Below are positions 43,586 to 52,555 of a stretch of DNA of 64,000 nt, piece by piece. Location: positions 62,001 through 126,000 of the forward strand of contig NZ_JACYVI010000009.1 of the NCBI RefSeq assembly GCF_014842265.1, read 5' to 3'. Both the position numbers and the translations under genes were made by a program. This stretch comes from Pseudomonas sp. CFBP 13711. Lineage in GTDB: Bacteria; Pseudomonadota; Gammaproteobacteria; Pseudomonadales; Pseudomonadaceae. The notes beneath the pieces were generated by a model. The model saw only the letters and a program-made list of their open reading frames with translations. It did no database searches and was not told where the DNA came from. Position 1 is the stretch's first letter; each line of letters begins with the position of its first letter.

Positions 43586-43630
43586 GCCCTTTTGGGTGTG
43601 TCGTTGGGACGTGGACTGGCGAGCCATCTT

Positions 43631-43786
43631 TCGCGAGCAAGCTCGCTCCCACAATTGATTGCGTCGACCGGGCACTATGGATTGAACGCAGAACCTGTGC
43701 GAGCGAGCTTGCTCGCGAATAGGCCGGTCCATCCGGTGGATTTTCTGCGCCGGACAAACAGCTTTGCGAGCAAGCTCGCTCCCACA
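43631..43786. repeat. Three REP elements (alternating orientation)
   Basis: Copies at 43631-43653 (TCGCGAGCAAGCTCGCTCCC...), 43696-43719 (reverse orientation, GCGAGCGAGCTTGCTCGCG) and 43764-43786. Each has the GCGAGC..GCTCGC palindrome and the CTCCCACA end typical of Pseudomonas REP sequences. They fill the space between convergent genes and may act as transcription stops or RNase barriers. Confidence 0.9.
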
Positions 43787-43842
43787 ATAAACTCGCTGGT
43801 CCGGGCAATGGGATTGGCCGGACCGTACTGCAGTTCTTCCTC

Positions 43843-45180
43843 TTACGGCTTGCGCTTACGCGGTCCGGTGTTGAATACCGGCACTTTGCGCACTGGCTTG
43901 ATGGACGGCACTTCTGCCGCCGCTTCGCCGCTATCGACCCACTTGCCCAGATTGCGTTTGCCGCCTCCGCCGCTGGTTTTGGGTTTCTTCGGCTTTTTCG
44001 GTTTTTTCAGAACCTGCCCGGTCGCGTCGGTGGCCGGCACGCGGTGCTCTGGAATGAAGTCGGGCTCTTCGCGCCGCTGCAGGGTCTGGCGGGTGAGCAT
44101 TTCGATGGCGCTGAGCAGGTCGACTTCGTCGGCGCACACCAGGGAGATCGCTTCACCGGTCTGGCCCGCACGCCCGGTGCGTCCAATGCGGTGGATGTAG
44201 TCTTCAGCAACGATCGGCAGGTCAAGGTTGACCACGGTCGGCAGGTCGTCGATGTCCAGGCCGCGAGCCGCAACATCGGTGGCGACGAGGATCTGCACGT
44301 CACCGCTCTTGAACCGATCCAGCGCGCGCTGGCGAGTGGCCTGGGGTTTGTCGCCGTGGATGCCGTCTGCGTTGAGGCTAAGGCCTTGCAGGCGCTCCAC
44401 CAACTGGTCGACGCCAACGCGGGTTTTCGCGAACACCAGCACCTGCCCCCAGCGATGTTTCTTGAGCAAGTGAATGAACAGCTCGCTCTTGCGCTTCTTG
44501 TCGACGGTGACGATCCACTGCTTGACCGACGAGGCCGCGACATTGCGCGGGCTGACTTCGATGGTCAGCGGGTTGTCGAGCATCTGCCCGGCCAGCGCGC
44601 GGATCGCATCGGAGAAGGTCGCGGAGAACAGCAGCGTCTGGCGGCGCTTCGGCAGCGCGGCGTAGATGTCGCGCAGCTCTTCGGAAAAGCCTAGATCAAG
44701 CATGCGATCGGCTTCATCAAGGATCAGGGTCTGCAACTGGGAGAACTTCACGGCATTCTGACGATACAGGTCGAGCAGGCGGCCCGGCGTGGCGACCAGC
44801 ACGTCTACGCCTCGGCGCAGTTTCATCATCTGCGGGTTGATGCTCACGCCGCCGTAAGCCGCGTAAGTGGTCAGCGGCAGGTGCTCGGCGTATTGCGCGA
44901 CGGCTTCGTGAACCTGCTCGGCCAGCTCTCGGGTCGGCACCAGCACCAGCGCGCGCACGGAGTTGGCGGCCACTTTCGGGCCTTCCATGGTCAGGCGTTG
45001 CAGCAGTGGCAGCGCGAAGCCTGCGGTCTTGCCGGTGCCGGTCTGGGCGGCGGCCATCAGGTCGCGGCCTTCGAGCACGGGCGGAATCGCCTGGGCCTGA
45101 ACGGGGGTGGGAGTCTGATAGCCCAGTGTTTCGAGGGCACGCAGCAGGGGTTCGATCAGGCCGAGGGAGGCGAATGTCAT
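43843..45180 (-). CDS. rhlE: DEAD-box ATP-dependent RNA helicase, RhlE type
   Basis: 445 residues with all main motifs: Q motif GYQTPTPVQAQAIP, Walker A AQTGTGKT, PTRELAEQ, DEADRMLDLGF, SATFSD, VATDVAARGLDIDDLP and HRIGRTGRAG. The C terminus is a short basic, Lys/Pro-rich tail (KKPKKPKKPKTSGGGGKRN), as in RhlE. It unwinds RNA duplexes in ribosome assembly and cold adaptation. The gene stands alone; the EamA-type transporter gene lies 69 bases upstream in the same direction. Confidence 0.93.
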   Translation of the reverse strand: MTFASLGLIEPLLRALETLGYQTPTPVQAQAIPPVLEGRDLMAAAQTGTGKTAGFALPLLQRLTMEGPKVAANSVRALVLVPTRELAEQVHEAVAQYAEHLPLTTYAAYGGVSINPQMMKLRRGVDVLVATPGRLLDLYRQNAVKFSQLQTLILDEADRMLDLGFSEELRDIYAALPKRRQTLLFSATFSDAIRALAGQMLDNPLTIEVSPRNVAASSVKQWIVTVDKKRKSELFIHLLKKHRWGQVLVFAKTRVGVDQLVERLQGLSLNADGIHGDKPQATRQRALDRFKSGDVQILVATDVAARGLDIDDLPTVVNLDLPIVAEDYIHRIGRTGRAGQTGEAISLVCADEVDLLSAIEMLTRQTLQRREEPDFIPEHRVPATDATGQVLKKPKKPKKPKTSGGGGKRNLGKWVDSGEAAAEVPSIKPVRKVPVFNTGPRKRKP

Positions 45181-45249
45181 TTCAGTACCGTTGGAAAAAG
45201 GTCAGCGCACAAGAGTCTGTAGAAGACAATGGCGCGCAGTTTACCCTTT

Positions 45250-46140
45250 CTACACCGGTTTCTGCTTGCGCCACTGCGGCAGCCCGATGAGCACGACGGC
45301 GCTGATGATCACCGCCATCGCTGCACCTTCTGCCCAGCCGATGTGTTCGCCGGCGAACAACACGCCGAGCAACACCGCCACCGCCGGGTTGACGTAGCAA
45401 TAGCTGGTCGCGGCGGCGGGTCGCACGTTCTTCAGCAGGTACATGTAGGAGCTGAACGCGACGATCGAGCCGAACACCACCAGATACGCCATCACCAGCC
45501 AGCCGGACAGGCCCGGGGATTGGGTCATGCGTTCGCCGCTCACGAAGCTGCCGAGCAACAGCACCGCGCCGGCCACCAGCATTTCGCAGGCGCTGGCCAT
45601 CGGCCCGGCGGGCAAGGGCAGGTAGCGGCTCCACACCGAACCGAACGCCCAGGTCGCGGCGGCGAAGATCACCAGCGCCGCGCCCATGGGGCTGGCCTGC
45701 AGGTTCGAGCCCAGGTTGAGCAAGGAGATGCCGACGAGGCCGAGCAAAATGCCAGCCCACTCCAGCCCGGTATTGCGATGCCCCCAGAACAGGCCGAACA
45801 ACAAGGTGAACAACGGCACCACGGCCACGGCCAATGCGGCGACACCCGAAGCGACGCCTGCATGTTCCGCCAGGGTCACGCCGCCATTGCCGCAGGCGAG
45901 CAGAAGAAAGCCGATCATCCCTGCGGATTTCCACTGCTTCCAGGTCGGCATCGGCGCGCCTCGATAGCGCATGAAGGCAAACAGGATGGAGCCGGCGATG
46001 GTGAAGCGGACCCCGGCCATCATCAGCGGAGGCCAGGTTTCGATACCGATGCGGATGGCGAGATAGGTCGAGCCCCAGATCACATAAAGCGCGAAAAAGG
46101 CCCCGATGAGCAGCAGGGGGAAACGGCGGACAGCAGGCAT
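45250..46140 (-). CDS. DMT-superfamily (EamA/YedA-like) inner-membrane transporter
   Basis: 296 residues, ten hydrophobic helices in two EamA repeats. The start LYVIWGSTYLAIRIGIETWPP and the ends of each half (LLNLGSNLQ, AVVLIGLP) are typical of the YedA/RhaT group. Members export amino acids or other small molecules. No operator or partner gene hints at the substrate. Confidence 0.9.
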   Translation of the reverse strand: MPAVRRFPLLLIGAFFALYVIWGSTYLAIRIGIETWPPLMMAGVRFTIAGSILFAFMRYRGAPMPTWKQWKSAGMIGFLLLACGNGGVTLAEHAGVASGVAALAVAVVPLFTLLFGLFWGHRNTGLEWAGILLGLVGISLLNLGSNLQASPMGAALVIFAAATWAFGSVWSRYLPLPAGPMASACEMLVAGAVLLLGSFVSGERMTQSPGLSGWLVMAYLVVFGSIVAFSSYMYLLKNVRPAAATSYCYVNPAVAVLLGVLFAGEHIGWAEGAAMAVIISAVVLIGLPQWRKQKPV

Positions 46141-46626
46141 GAAGGGCTCTAGTACAGTCGGTTATTGTGGGACTGATTCTAGAAATGTCCGGGCCGCAGG
46201 CGTCAGTTACAAATGTGGTTTATTCGACCCGTACAATTTTTGCTGGCCGGTGTTTGCCGCCGCTGACGCGGGAGCGGCGAGATGACCGGGAAAAGTACGC
46301 AAAGCTCTCCAAAGCAGCCTTCCCAGCCAGAACGCCTCCTCCAGCCTATTCCAGCTGTATTTCATCGACTCCCGGAAAAACCGCCTTAAGTCGCCAGAAA
46401 GCATGCCGACAACTTCATCAGGAATGGGCATCGAGAGCCTTCGACCATGCCCTGCCGTACCTTCTCGAAGAGCCTCACCATCGTCAAGACCAGGGCGGGT
46501 CAAACGCGCGTGAAGGTCATGCCGCCAGTTTCCAAAACAGGCTCAACGGCTTGAACTCATCACCGGTCCGTACCCGTTTTTTGCGTCATTGACCTGGCCA
46601 GGCCTGCCTTGCCCCGGAGTTTCTAC
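46141..46626. other. Intergenic region before the serralysin-like gene
   Basis: About 490 bases. Open frames exist on both strands (46167-46592 +, 46207-46503 -) but show no family features; the reverse one contains a protein-like helical stretch (LSGDLRRFFRESMKYSWNRL) and could be a relic. A GGAG ribosome site at ~46616 serves the protease gene. Confidence 0.4.
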
Positions 46627-48981
46627 ATGTGTTCGATGTGCGATTCACTCACCCAACTCTGGGCTGACGGAGCGACCAGCCAGGGTGTGAGCCAACAGAC
46701 GGCCACCAGCCAAGCGACGCTTGAGCACCTGACGCTGGACCAGCAAGCCAACTACCTGACTGATGGCTATTGGCACGACGCCTATGGCGGTTCCCAGCAC
46801 CACTTTGACGTGCACGCCGGAGGGTCGCTCACCGTCAATCTGGCAAGCTTGAGCGCAAACGCTCAGGCTGTTGCTCGATATGCGCTGCAAACCTGGACCA
46901 ACGTCAGTGGCATCCACTTTGTGGAAACCACCGCTGCCGGGGCGATCAATTTCAGCGAAAACAAGAGCGGTGCGTACACCAGCTCCAATTACGCAGGCAG
47001 CGTGATCTCGGACAGCAGCGTCAACATCGCTTCCAATTGGGTGAATTACGGTTGGTATTATCAGCAGACCTACATTCATGAAATCGGCCACGCGCTGGGG
47101 TTGGGCCATGCGGGCAATTACAACGGCAGCGCGACCTTCCCCAACAATGCCTTCTACCAAGAGGACAGCTGGAAATATTCGATAATGTCCTACTTCAGTC
47201 AGGACCAGAATACCTATTCCAATGCCTCTTTCGGCTATGTCGCTACCCCCATGCTGGCGGACATCGTCGCCATCCAGGCACTGTACGGCACCGCCGTCAC
47301 CCGCACGGGTGACGACACCTACAGTTTTAACAAGGCTTCCATAAACACCGGAACCGACTTCGTGACCGGCCTGGTGGCCACGCTCTATGATTCGGGCGGC
47401 AACGACACGATCAACGTCAGCACCTATGTCGGCGCTCAGACAGTCGATCTGAGAAGTGAAGCTTTTTCCAGCGTATACGGCGGTCTATCGAATATCGCCA
47501 TCGCGCGCGGTACGGTTATCGAGAACGCCATAACGGGTGCAGGCGCGGATACGCTGATCGGCAACGCCAGTGACAACTTTCTCAACGCAAACGCGGGCAA
47601 TGACCAGCTGTTAGGCGGCGATGGCAACGATCGGCTGATGGGTGGGACTGGCTCGGACGTGCTCGATGGTGGCAACGGCTTCGACACCGCTTTGTATACC
47701 GAGGCCGGTGCTCGCTACTTTGCAGCCTACGATGCCGCGCTTGTGAGCAATGCCACCCTCAGGGTTCATGATGCGCAAACGTCCGATGTGGACACGCTTC
47801 TAGGCGTCGAAAAGCTGGCTTTCAGCGACCACGATGCCAATCTTGACGAACTGCTCATGGCTTTTCGCAGCCAGTATGGCGCCTTCAACGCCCAGAGTGA
47901 TGCCACTGTTTCGTTGAGCTTTGGCAGGGATCTTCATCACATCGCGCTCACCGAGGATCAGGCTTACGTTGCCAGGCTCTACTCACTGTTCGCTCGGACG
48001 CCCGATTATCAGGGCTTGGATTACTGGCTGACGCATCAAGCGATGGGCAGCTCGGATGCAGAGATTCGCGATGGCTTTCTGAATTCCGCTGAAGGGATAC
48101 AGCGCTACAGCGTGCTGGGTAGTCGGGACTTTGTCCTTGAGCTCTATCAGACCGTACTGCATCGCACAGGCGATGATTCAGGTGTGTCGTACTGGAGCAC
48201 GCTGCTGCAGGAGGGTTTGAGTCGAACGTCGGTTGCTGATGGCTTCCTGAATTCTCGTGAAAGCCATGACCTCTCGGAGGGCGAGACAGGCTACATCAGG
48301 ATCGTGGATCATAACGCCTGGAACAATATGGATATGGTGGTGGGCAAGGGCGTGGCCACCGGCACGGCTGGCGACGATCAGATCAGTGAGCAGGAAGTCA
48401 GGCTTGACGGCAATGGGGTTTCGCATCTGGCGGGCAACGCCGGTATCGACACCTTTATGTTCAACGACGCGGCATCCGCCTACACGATCAACGCCCTCGA
48501 TACCGACACGCTGTCAGTCAGTCGTTCCACGGGCGCTGCGGCGATATTCGAACTGAGTGGCTTCAATCTGCTCGATTTCGCAGATCGCGAGCTGTTCGTT
48601 CTGGACCCGGCGCAGGCAAGTATTGGTCGTCTGTATTCCATTCTGGATCGTGCTCCCGATATCGAAGGCCTCAAGTTCTGGCTGTCTCACGCCGCAGCAG
48701 GCGAAACCGGTGCCCAGATTGCGGATGGTTTTGTGCAATCTGCAGAATTTTCCCAACGACTGCCCGATGGCGGCAACGCAGCCTTTGTAGAAAATCTGTA
48801 TCAAAACGTCCTGGGCCGAGGCAACGACGCTGCCGGCCTTGCCTATTGGGTCCAATCGCTGGACGGCGGCACAAGCCGTGGGCAGGTCGCATTCAATATC
48901 GCCAACTCCGCGGAGTCTGCTGCCCTGACTCAAGGCGATGCCGGCTTCATTCATTTGATCGGGCATGCTGATTGGGCTTGA
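46627..48981 (+). CDS. Serralysin-like (M10) metalloprotease with RTX and DUF4214 repeats, T1SS substrate
   Basis: 784 residues from ATG 46627. The zinc site HEIGHALGLGH (~150-160; HExxHxxGxxH) and the Met-turn SIMSYF (~186) define a metzincin of the serralysin kind. An RTX block follows (~303-345; NAGNDQLLGGDGNDRLMGG). The C-terminal part carries four ~50-residue DUF4214 units in two pairs (~445-550 and ~658-770), of the same type as in the protein at 12768. No Sec signal; export through a PrtD-type T1SS is expected, and one is encoded at 6.4-11 kb. The protein is much longer than common serralysins (~480 residues). It stands alone, not next to an inhibitor gene. Confidence 0.9.
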   Translation: MCSMCDSLTQLWADGATSQGVSQQTATSQATLEHLTLDQQANYLTDGYWHDAYGGSQHHFDVHAGGSLTVNLASLSANAQAVARYALQTWTNVSGIHFVETTAAGAINFSENKSGAYTSSNYAGSVISDSSVNIASNWVNYGWYYQQTYIHEIGHALGLGHAGNYNGSATFPNNAFYQEDSWKYSIMSYFSQDQNTYSNASFGYVATPMLADIVAIQALYGTAVTRTGDDTYSFNKASINTGTDFVTGLVATLYDSGGNDTINVSTYVGAQTVDLRSEAFSSVYGGLSNIAIARGTVIENAITGAGADTLIGNASDNFLNANAGNDQLLGGDGNDRLMGGTGSDVLDGGNGFDTALYTEAGARYFAAYDAALVSNATLRVHDAQTSDVDTLLGVEKLAFSDHDANLDELLMAFRSQYGAFNAQSDATVSLSFGRDLHHIALTEDQAYVARLYSLFARTPDYQGLDYWLTHQAMGSSDAEIRDGFLNSAEGIQRYSVLGSRDFVLELYQTVLHRTGDDSGVSYWSTLLQEGLSRTSVADGFLNSRESHDLSEGETGYIRIVDHNAWNNMDMVVGKGVATGTAGDDQISEQEVRLDGNGVSHLAGNAGIDTFMFNDAASAYTINALDTDTLSVSRSTGAAAIFELSGFNLLDFADRELFVLDPAQASIGRLYSILDRAPDIEGLKFWLSHAAAGETGAQIADGFVQSAEFSQRLPDGGNAAFVENLYQNVLGRGNDAAGLAYWVQSLDGGTSRGQVAFNIANSAESAALTQGDAGFIHLIGHADWA

Positions 48982-49002
48982 GGCACCTGCGCCAAAGACT
49001 GA

Positions 49003-49617
49003 CTAGAGCCCCCGGTGCTTGCTGATCGCATCCGCAATCTTCTTCGCCGGGACTTTTTGCAGGGTGCACAGCAACTGATGGGAGACACCGGCGAGACCGT
49101 GGGTGTCGCGCAGTTGGTGGCCCAGGTGCAGCGTCAGGTTGGCGGCCATTTCGGCATCGGCCATGGCCCGGTGAGCCTTGCCGGTGTGGGGCAAGCCGGC
49201 CCAGCTGGTGAGGGTGCCGAGTTTGTGGTTCGGCGCGTGGGGCAGAAGACGTCGCGCCAGCAGCATGGAGCAGGCGAAGCTTTGCACACGACTGCGCTTG
49301 ATGCGCGACAGTTCGAAGTCCCAGAACTTCTGGTCGAACGAGGCGTTGTGCGCCACCAGCGGTGTCAGGCCGACGAACTCGGCAACTTCATTCATGACCC
49401 GTTCAGCCGGCGGCGCCGTGCGCAGCATGCTGTTGCTGATGCCGGTCAGGGATTCGATGAAGGACGGGATGCGCACGCCGGCGTTCATCAGGCTTTGATA
49501 GCGCTCGACGATGACGCCCTGCTCCACGATCACCACCGCGATTTCCGTGGCGCGGCAGTAGCTGCTGGGGGAAATGCCGGTGGTTTCAAAGTCGATGACG
49601 GCGATGCGTTCTTGCAT
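49003..49617 (-). CDS. DEDDh 3'-5' exonuclease (DnaQ-like)
   Basis: 204 residues. The acidic sites are plain: VIDFETTG (ExoI), HNASFDQKFWDFEL (ExoII) and HRAMADAEMAA (ExoIII, DEDDh type). Proteins of this size act as proofreading-like or RNA/DNA-trimming exonucleases independent of the polymerase. The C-terminal ~35 residues are an extra helical tail. It converges with the protease gene. Confidence 0.9.
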   Translation of the reverse strand: MQERIAVIDFETTGISPSSYCRATEIAVVIVEQGVIVERYQSLMNAGVRIPSFIESLTGISNSMLRTAPPAERVMNEVAEFVGLTPLVAHNASFDQKFWDFELSRIKRSRVQSFACSMLLARRLLPHAPNHKLGTLTSWAGLPHTGKAHRAMADAEMAANLTLHLGHQLRDTHGLAGVSHQLLCTLQKVPAKKIADAISKHRGL

Positions 49618-49700
49618 GGAGGTGGCCTTAACAGTGACGATTTTTTTCGGAAAACGCGTGATGTTCAGGCATCACACTGTTCTGCAGCAAACTCAATTCC

Positions 49701-50197
49701 TGTGGGAGCGAGCTTGCTCGCGAAGACTTACTTTCAGCCCCAGAGAAAGTGGCTGAATGTCCCGGCCTCTTCGTGAGCAAGCTCACTCCCACAGGTCCTG
49801 CAACAACCGGCGATTTTGAGTCAGCTCACCGTCATGTGGGAGCGAGCTTGCTCGCGAAGGCTTACTTTCAGCCCCAGAGAAAGTGGCTGAATGTCCCGGC
49901 CTCTTCGTGAGCAAGCTCACTCCCACAGGTCTTGCGCCAACCGGGAATCCCGAGCCGAATCACCCTCCCGTGGGAGTCGAGCTTGCTCGCGAAGGCTTAC
50001 TTTCAGCCCCAGAGAAAGTGGCTGAATGCCCCGGCCTCTTCGTGAGCAAGCTCACTCCCACAGGTCTTGCGCCAACCGGGAATCCCGAGCCGAATCACCC
50101 TCCCGTGGGAGTCGAGCTTGCTCGCGAAGGCTTACTTTCAGCCCCAGAGAAAGTGGCTGAATGCCCCGGCCTCTTCGTGAGCAAGCTCACGCCCACA
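49701..50197. repeat. Tandem array of four paired REP units (BIME-like)
   Basis: Four ~94-bp units begin at about 49701, 49835, 49970 and 50105 (period 134-135). Each has a REP in one orientation (GTGGGAG..GAGCTTGCTCGCGAAG), a conserved centre with CAGCCCCAGAGAAAGTGGCTG (itself a small inverted repeat), and a REP in the other orientation (CGTGAGCAAGCTCACTCCCA). Units 3 and 4 are almost identical and units 2-4 share the same spacer, suggesting recent duplication. The array fills most of the gap between two reverse-strand genes. Confidence 0.92.
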
Positions 50198-50254
50198 AGT
50201 CATTCGTCGTCAGTCGCATAGGCGACACAGACGCTGCTGCACCGAGGCGGTGGA

Positions 50255-50734
50255 TCAGGTCTTGAGCAGCAACCCGCCCTCGATCGGCACATAACGACTG
50301 GCCGCGCGGATCAACGAATTGGCGGTCAACCCCGGTACGCCGTAGGCAATCGCTTCGACGCCGTGTTTGCTGATGATGCGCTCCAGCAACAGGTCAAAAT
50401 CGCCATCGCCGGACGCCAGCACGACTTCATCGACATTCGGCGCGACGTCCATGATGTCGATGGTGATGCCCACGTCCCAGTCGCCCTTGGCCGAGCCGTC
50501 GCTGCGCTGGATGTAGGGTTTGAGTTTGACGGTGAAACCGAGGTTGCGCAGGATCTGCTGGAATTGCTGCTGCTTGCTGTCGCCACGGTCGATGGCATAC
50601 GCATACGCCTCGACGATCTGCCCGCGCTGGCTGATGTCAGCCCACAGGGCGGCGTAATTGAAGTGACATCCGTGAGCCTGACGCACTGTGTAATACAGGT
50701 TCTGTACGTCGGCGAAGACCGCGATTCTTCTCAC
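50255..50734 (-). CDS. NYN-domain (LabA/DUF88) protein, probable RNase
   Basis: About 159 residues from a GTG at 50734, chosen because GAGGA lies six bases before it. NYN/PIN-like fold: RRIAVFADVQNLYYTV (acidic D and N site), GDWDVGITIDIMD, VVLASGDGDFDLLL and ANSLIRAASRYVPI. The conserved aspartates fit a metal-dependent RNase site. Members of this family are common, poorly studied proteins in proteobacteria. The gene appears to be monocistronic. Confidence 0.87.
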   Translation of the reverse strand: MRRIAVFADVQNLYYTVRQAHGCHFNYAALWADISQRGQIVEAYAYAIDRGDSKQQQFQQILRNLGFTVKLKPYIQRSDGSAKGDWDVGITIDIMDVAPNVDEVVLASGDGDFDLLLERIISKHGVEAIAYGVPGLTANSLIRAASRYVPIEGGLLLKT

Positions 50735-50898
50735 CCAAAATCCTCGATGCGCTGACAAGCGACAAGGGCCCGAACACCGGACCGGCGCTCAGTATGCCAT
50801 TTTGGGAACGGGATTGAAGGATTGGGTGTGGAGGGCCGCAGCGTGCTGTCGGGGCAGCGGGGCATTCCTGGAGGATATGCCGCCGCTGCCTTTCGTTA

Positions 50899-51708
50899 TC
50901 AGACGAAAGAATCGTCGTCGTCAAACAAGCCGCCACCGGTGTCACTGCCGTAGTCAGTGTCGGCGAAGCCATTTGAATCACTGCCCCAGCTGTCATTGCC
51001 GGTACTGTCATTACCTGTCACGCGCTGCTGGTCGTCACCCCACCCACCGCTGCCGCCCTGATCGTGTTCGGCAGCAGGCTGGGCCGGCTGCTCCTGGATG
51101 ATCTCGACGATCTCCTGCGGTTGGCTGTTGTGATGGAACAGGCTGCTGATGCCTTCCGCCAGCATCACGCCACCGGCCACGCCCGCTGCGGTTTTCAGGG
51201 CGCCGCCCAAGAAACCACTGCCGACCGGGGCCGCCGGTGCCTGTTGCGGCTGGGCATAGTTTTGCTGTGGCTGAGCATAATTTTGCTGCGGCGCGCTTGC
51301 CGGACCGCTTTCACGCCAGCCGCCCGAGGAAGGTTGCGGGTTCGACAGACGCGAGAACGACGAAGCTGGCTGCTGAGCCTGGGGCTCACGGGAGCCGCCG
51401 CCGAAGATGCTCGACAGAAATCCACCGCCGCTGCCGGACTGGGCAGGCGCGGCGGACTTTGCCCGCTCCAGCTCAGCCCGCAGCTGTTGAATCTGCTCGT
51501 CGCGCTGACGGTTCTGGGCCTCCAGCTGCTTGATCGCGACTTCCTGCACGAGGATCGACTGCGCCATGTAATAAGGCGCGGCCGGCTGGCGAGTCAGGTG
51601 CTCCTTGATCAGCGCTTCGGCCTGCGCATCACGGGGGGCCGATTCGGTTTCTGCTTGCTTGAGCTTGCCAAACAAGCCATCGATCAGGGTTTGTTCTTCG
51701 CTGTTCAT
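50899..51708 (-). CDS. DUF2076 family protein
   Basis: 269 residues from ATG 51708 (GAGG just before). The N-terminal ~90 residues match DUF2076: NSEEQTLIDGLFGKLKQAE, the PYYMAQSILVQEVAIKQLEAQ helix. The middle is low-complexity, with an exact repeat NYAQPQQNYAQPQQ, followed by a Gly/Ala membrane-like stretch (GGALKTAAGVAGGVMLAEG) and an Asp-rich tail ending DDDDSF. Family members are periplasm- or membrane-linked with unknown role. Confidence 0.85.
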   Translation of the reverse strand: MNSEEQTLIDGLFGKLKQAETESAPRDAQAEALIKEHLTRQPAAPYYMAQSILVQEVAIKQLEAQNRQRDEQIQQLRAELERAKSAAPAQSGSGGGFLSSIFGGGSREPQAQQPASSFSRLSNPQPSSGGWRESGPASAPQQNYAQPQQNYAQPQQAPAAPVGSGFLGGALKTAAGVAGGVMLAEGISSLFHHNSQPQEIVEIIQEQPAQPAAEHDQGGSGGWGDDQQRVTGNDSTGNDSWGSDSNGFADTDYGSDTGGGLFDDDDSFV

Positions 51709-51897
51709 GGCGACCTCGTTAGATTGCCGTAGGAATTCTGTTCTGAGCCGTTGCTCGGACATAGCCAGTAATGGGGCTGTTCAAGGGCGTTTCAATAGGA
51801 TGTAAAAAAAGTTAAGAAAGCCGGCTAGTGGGTGCCGGTTGGCCGGTTCCGCGGCGCTACGTTACAGTGTCGGCCTGCTTATCCCTGTGATCCGTTC

Positions 51898-52551
51898 ATG
51901 AATCCGCTGACCATTCTGCAAGACTCGCTGTACTTCTTCCGACGCAACTTCGGCAGCATTCTTACGTTGTGCCTGCCCTTGGTAGTGCTGGAGGCCCTGA
52001 CCAAACAGCTCATCGGCTTCGGGCAGGGCAACGGCGTCGCGCCACTGTTGGTCGGGCTGCTTTTTTATCCGCTCTACACCGGTGCGCTGATCCTTTTCCT
52101 GGATGCGAAAACCCGGGGCGAAGAGCCGGTCAAATCCAGCCTGTGGGCCGTGGCGTTGCGCATGTGGCCCACGTTCGCGGTGCTGACGGCGCTGAGCACC
52201 CTGCTGATCATGGCCGGCATGTCGCTGTTCATCCTGCCGGGCGTGTGGGTGATGATCAAACTGCAGCTGTCGGAATACTTGCTGGTATTGCGCGGGATGG
52301 GGCCGCTGGAGGCGATGCGCGAAAGCTTCAGAATGACGCAGGGCCACGTGGTGCGGATTTTCGTCTGCATGCTGTGCGTTTACATCCCGCTGTCGCTGCT
52401 CGAGGCGCTCAGTTATTACGTGCTCCCAGACCAGCAAAGCCCGATGCTGTCGATTGCGGTGGACAGTGTTTCCAGCTTCCTGCAGCTGCTTATCAGCGTG
52501 ATGATGTTCCGGTTGTTCATGCTCATTGACCCGCCCGCGCGGTCGGCCTGA
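51898..52551 (+). CDS. YciC/UPF0259 inner-membrane protein
   Basis: 217 residues with about five to six membrane helices; starts MNPLTILQDSLYFFRRNF, has the RGMGPLEAMRESFRMTQGH segment between helices and ends FRLFMLIDPPA, all as in the YciC/UPF0259 family. Function is not established; homologues are small envelope proteins. The next gene starts four bases after the stop. Confidence 0.87.
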   Translation: MNPLTILQDSLYFFRRNFGSILTLCLPLVVLEALTKQLIGFGQGNGVAPLLVGLLFYPLYTGALILFLDAKTRGEEPVKSSLWAVALRMWPTFAVLTALSTLLIMAGMSLFILPGVWVMIKLQLSEYLLVLRGMGPLEAMRESFRMTQGHVVRIFVCMLCVYIPLSLLEALSYYVLPDQQSPMLSIAVDSVSSFLQLLISVMMFRLFMLIDPPARSA

Positions 52552-52555
52552 GAAG

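Noticed and set aside
45229..46152. A 307-codon forward frame opposite the EamA transporter
   Set aside because: His/Gly-rich antisense shadow of a membrane protein gene.
46167..46592. Forward 141-codon and reverse 98-codon frames before the protease gene
   Set aside because: Neither has a convincing start or domain; a relic on the reverse strand cannot be excluded.
49701..50197. CRISPR-like regular repeat array
   Set aside because: Units are ~94 bp with nearly identical 40-bp spacers and contain REP palindromes, and there are no cas genes; it is a BIME-type array.
49883..50221. A 112-codon open frame with a perfectly repeated peptide
   Set aside because: It is produced by translating the tandem REP array; no ribosome site and the periodicity is that of the DNA repeat.
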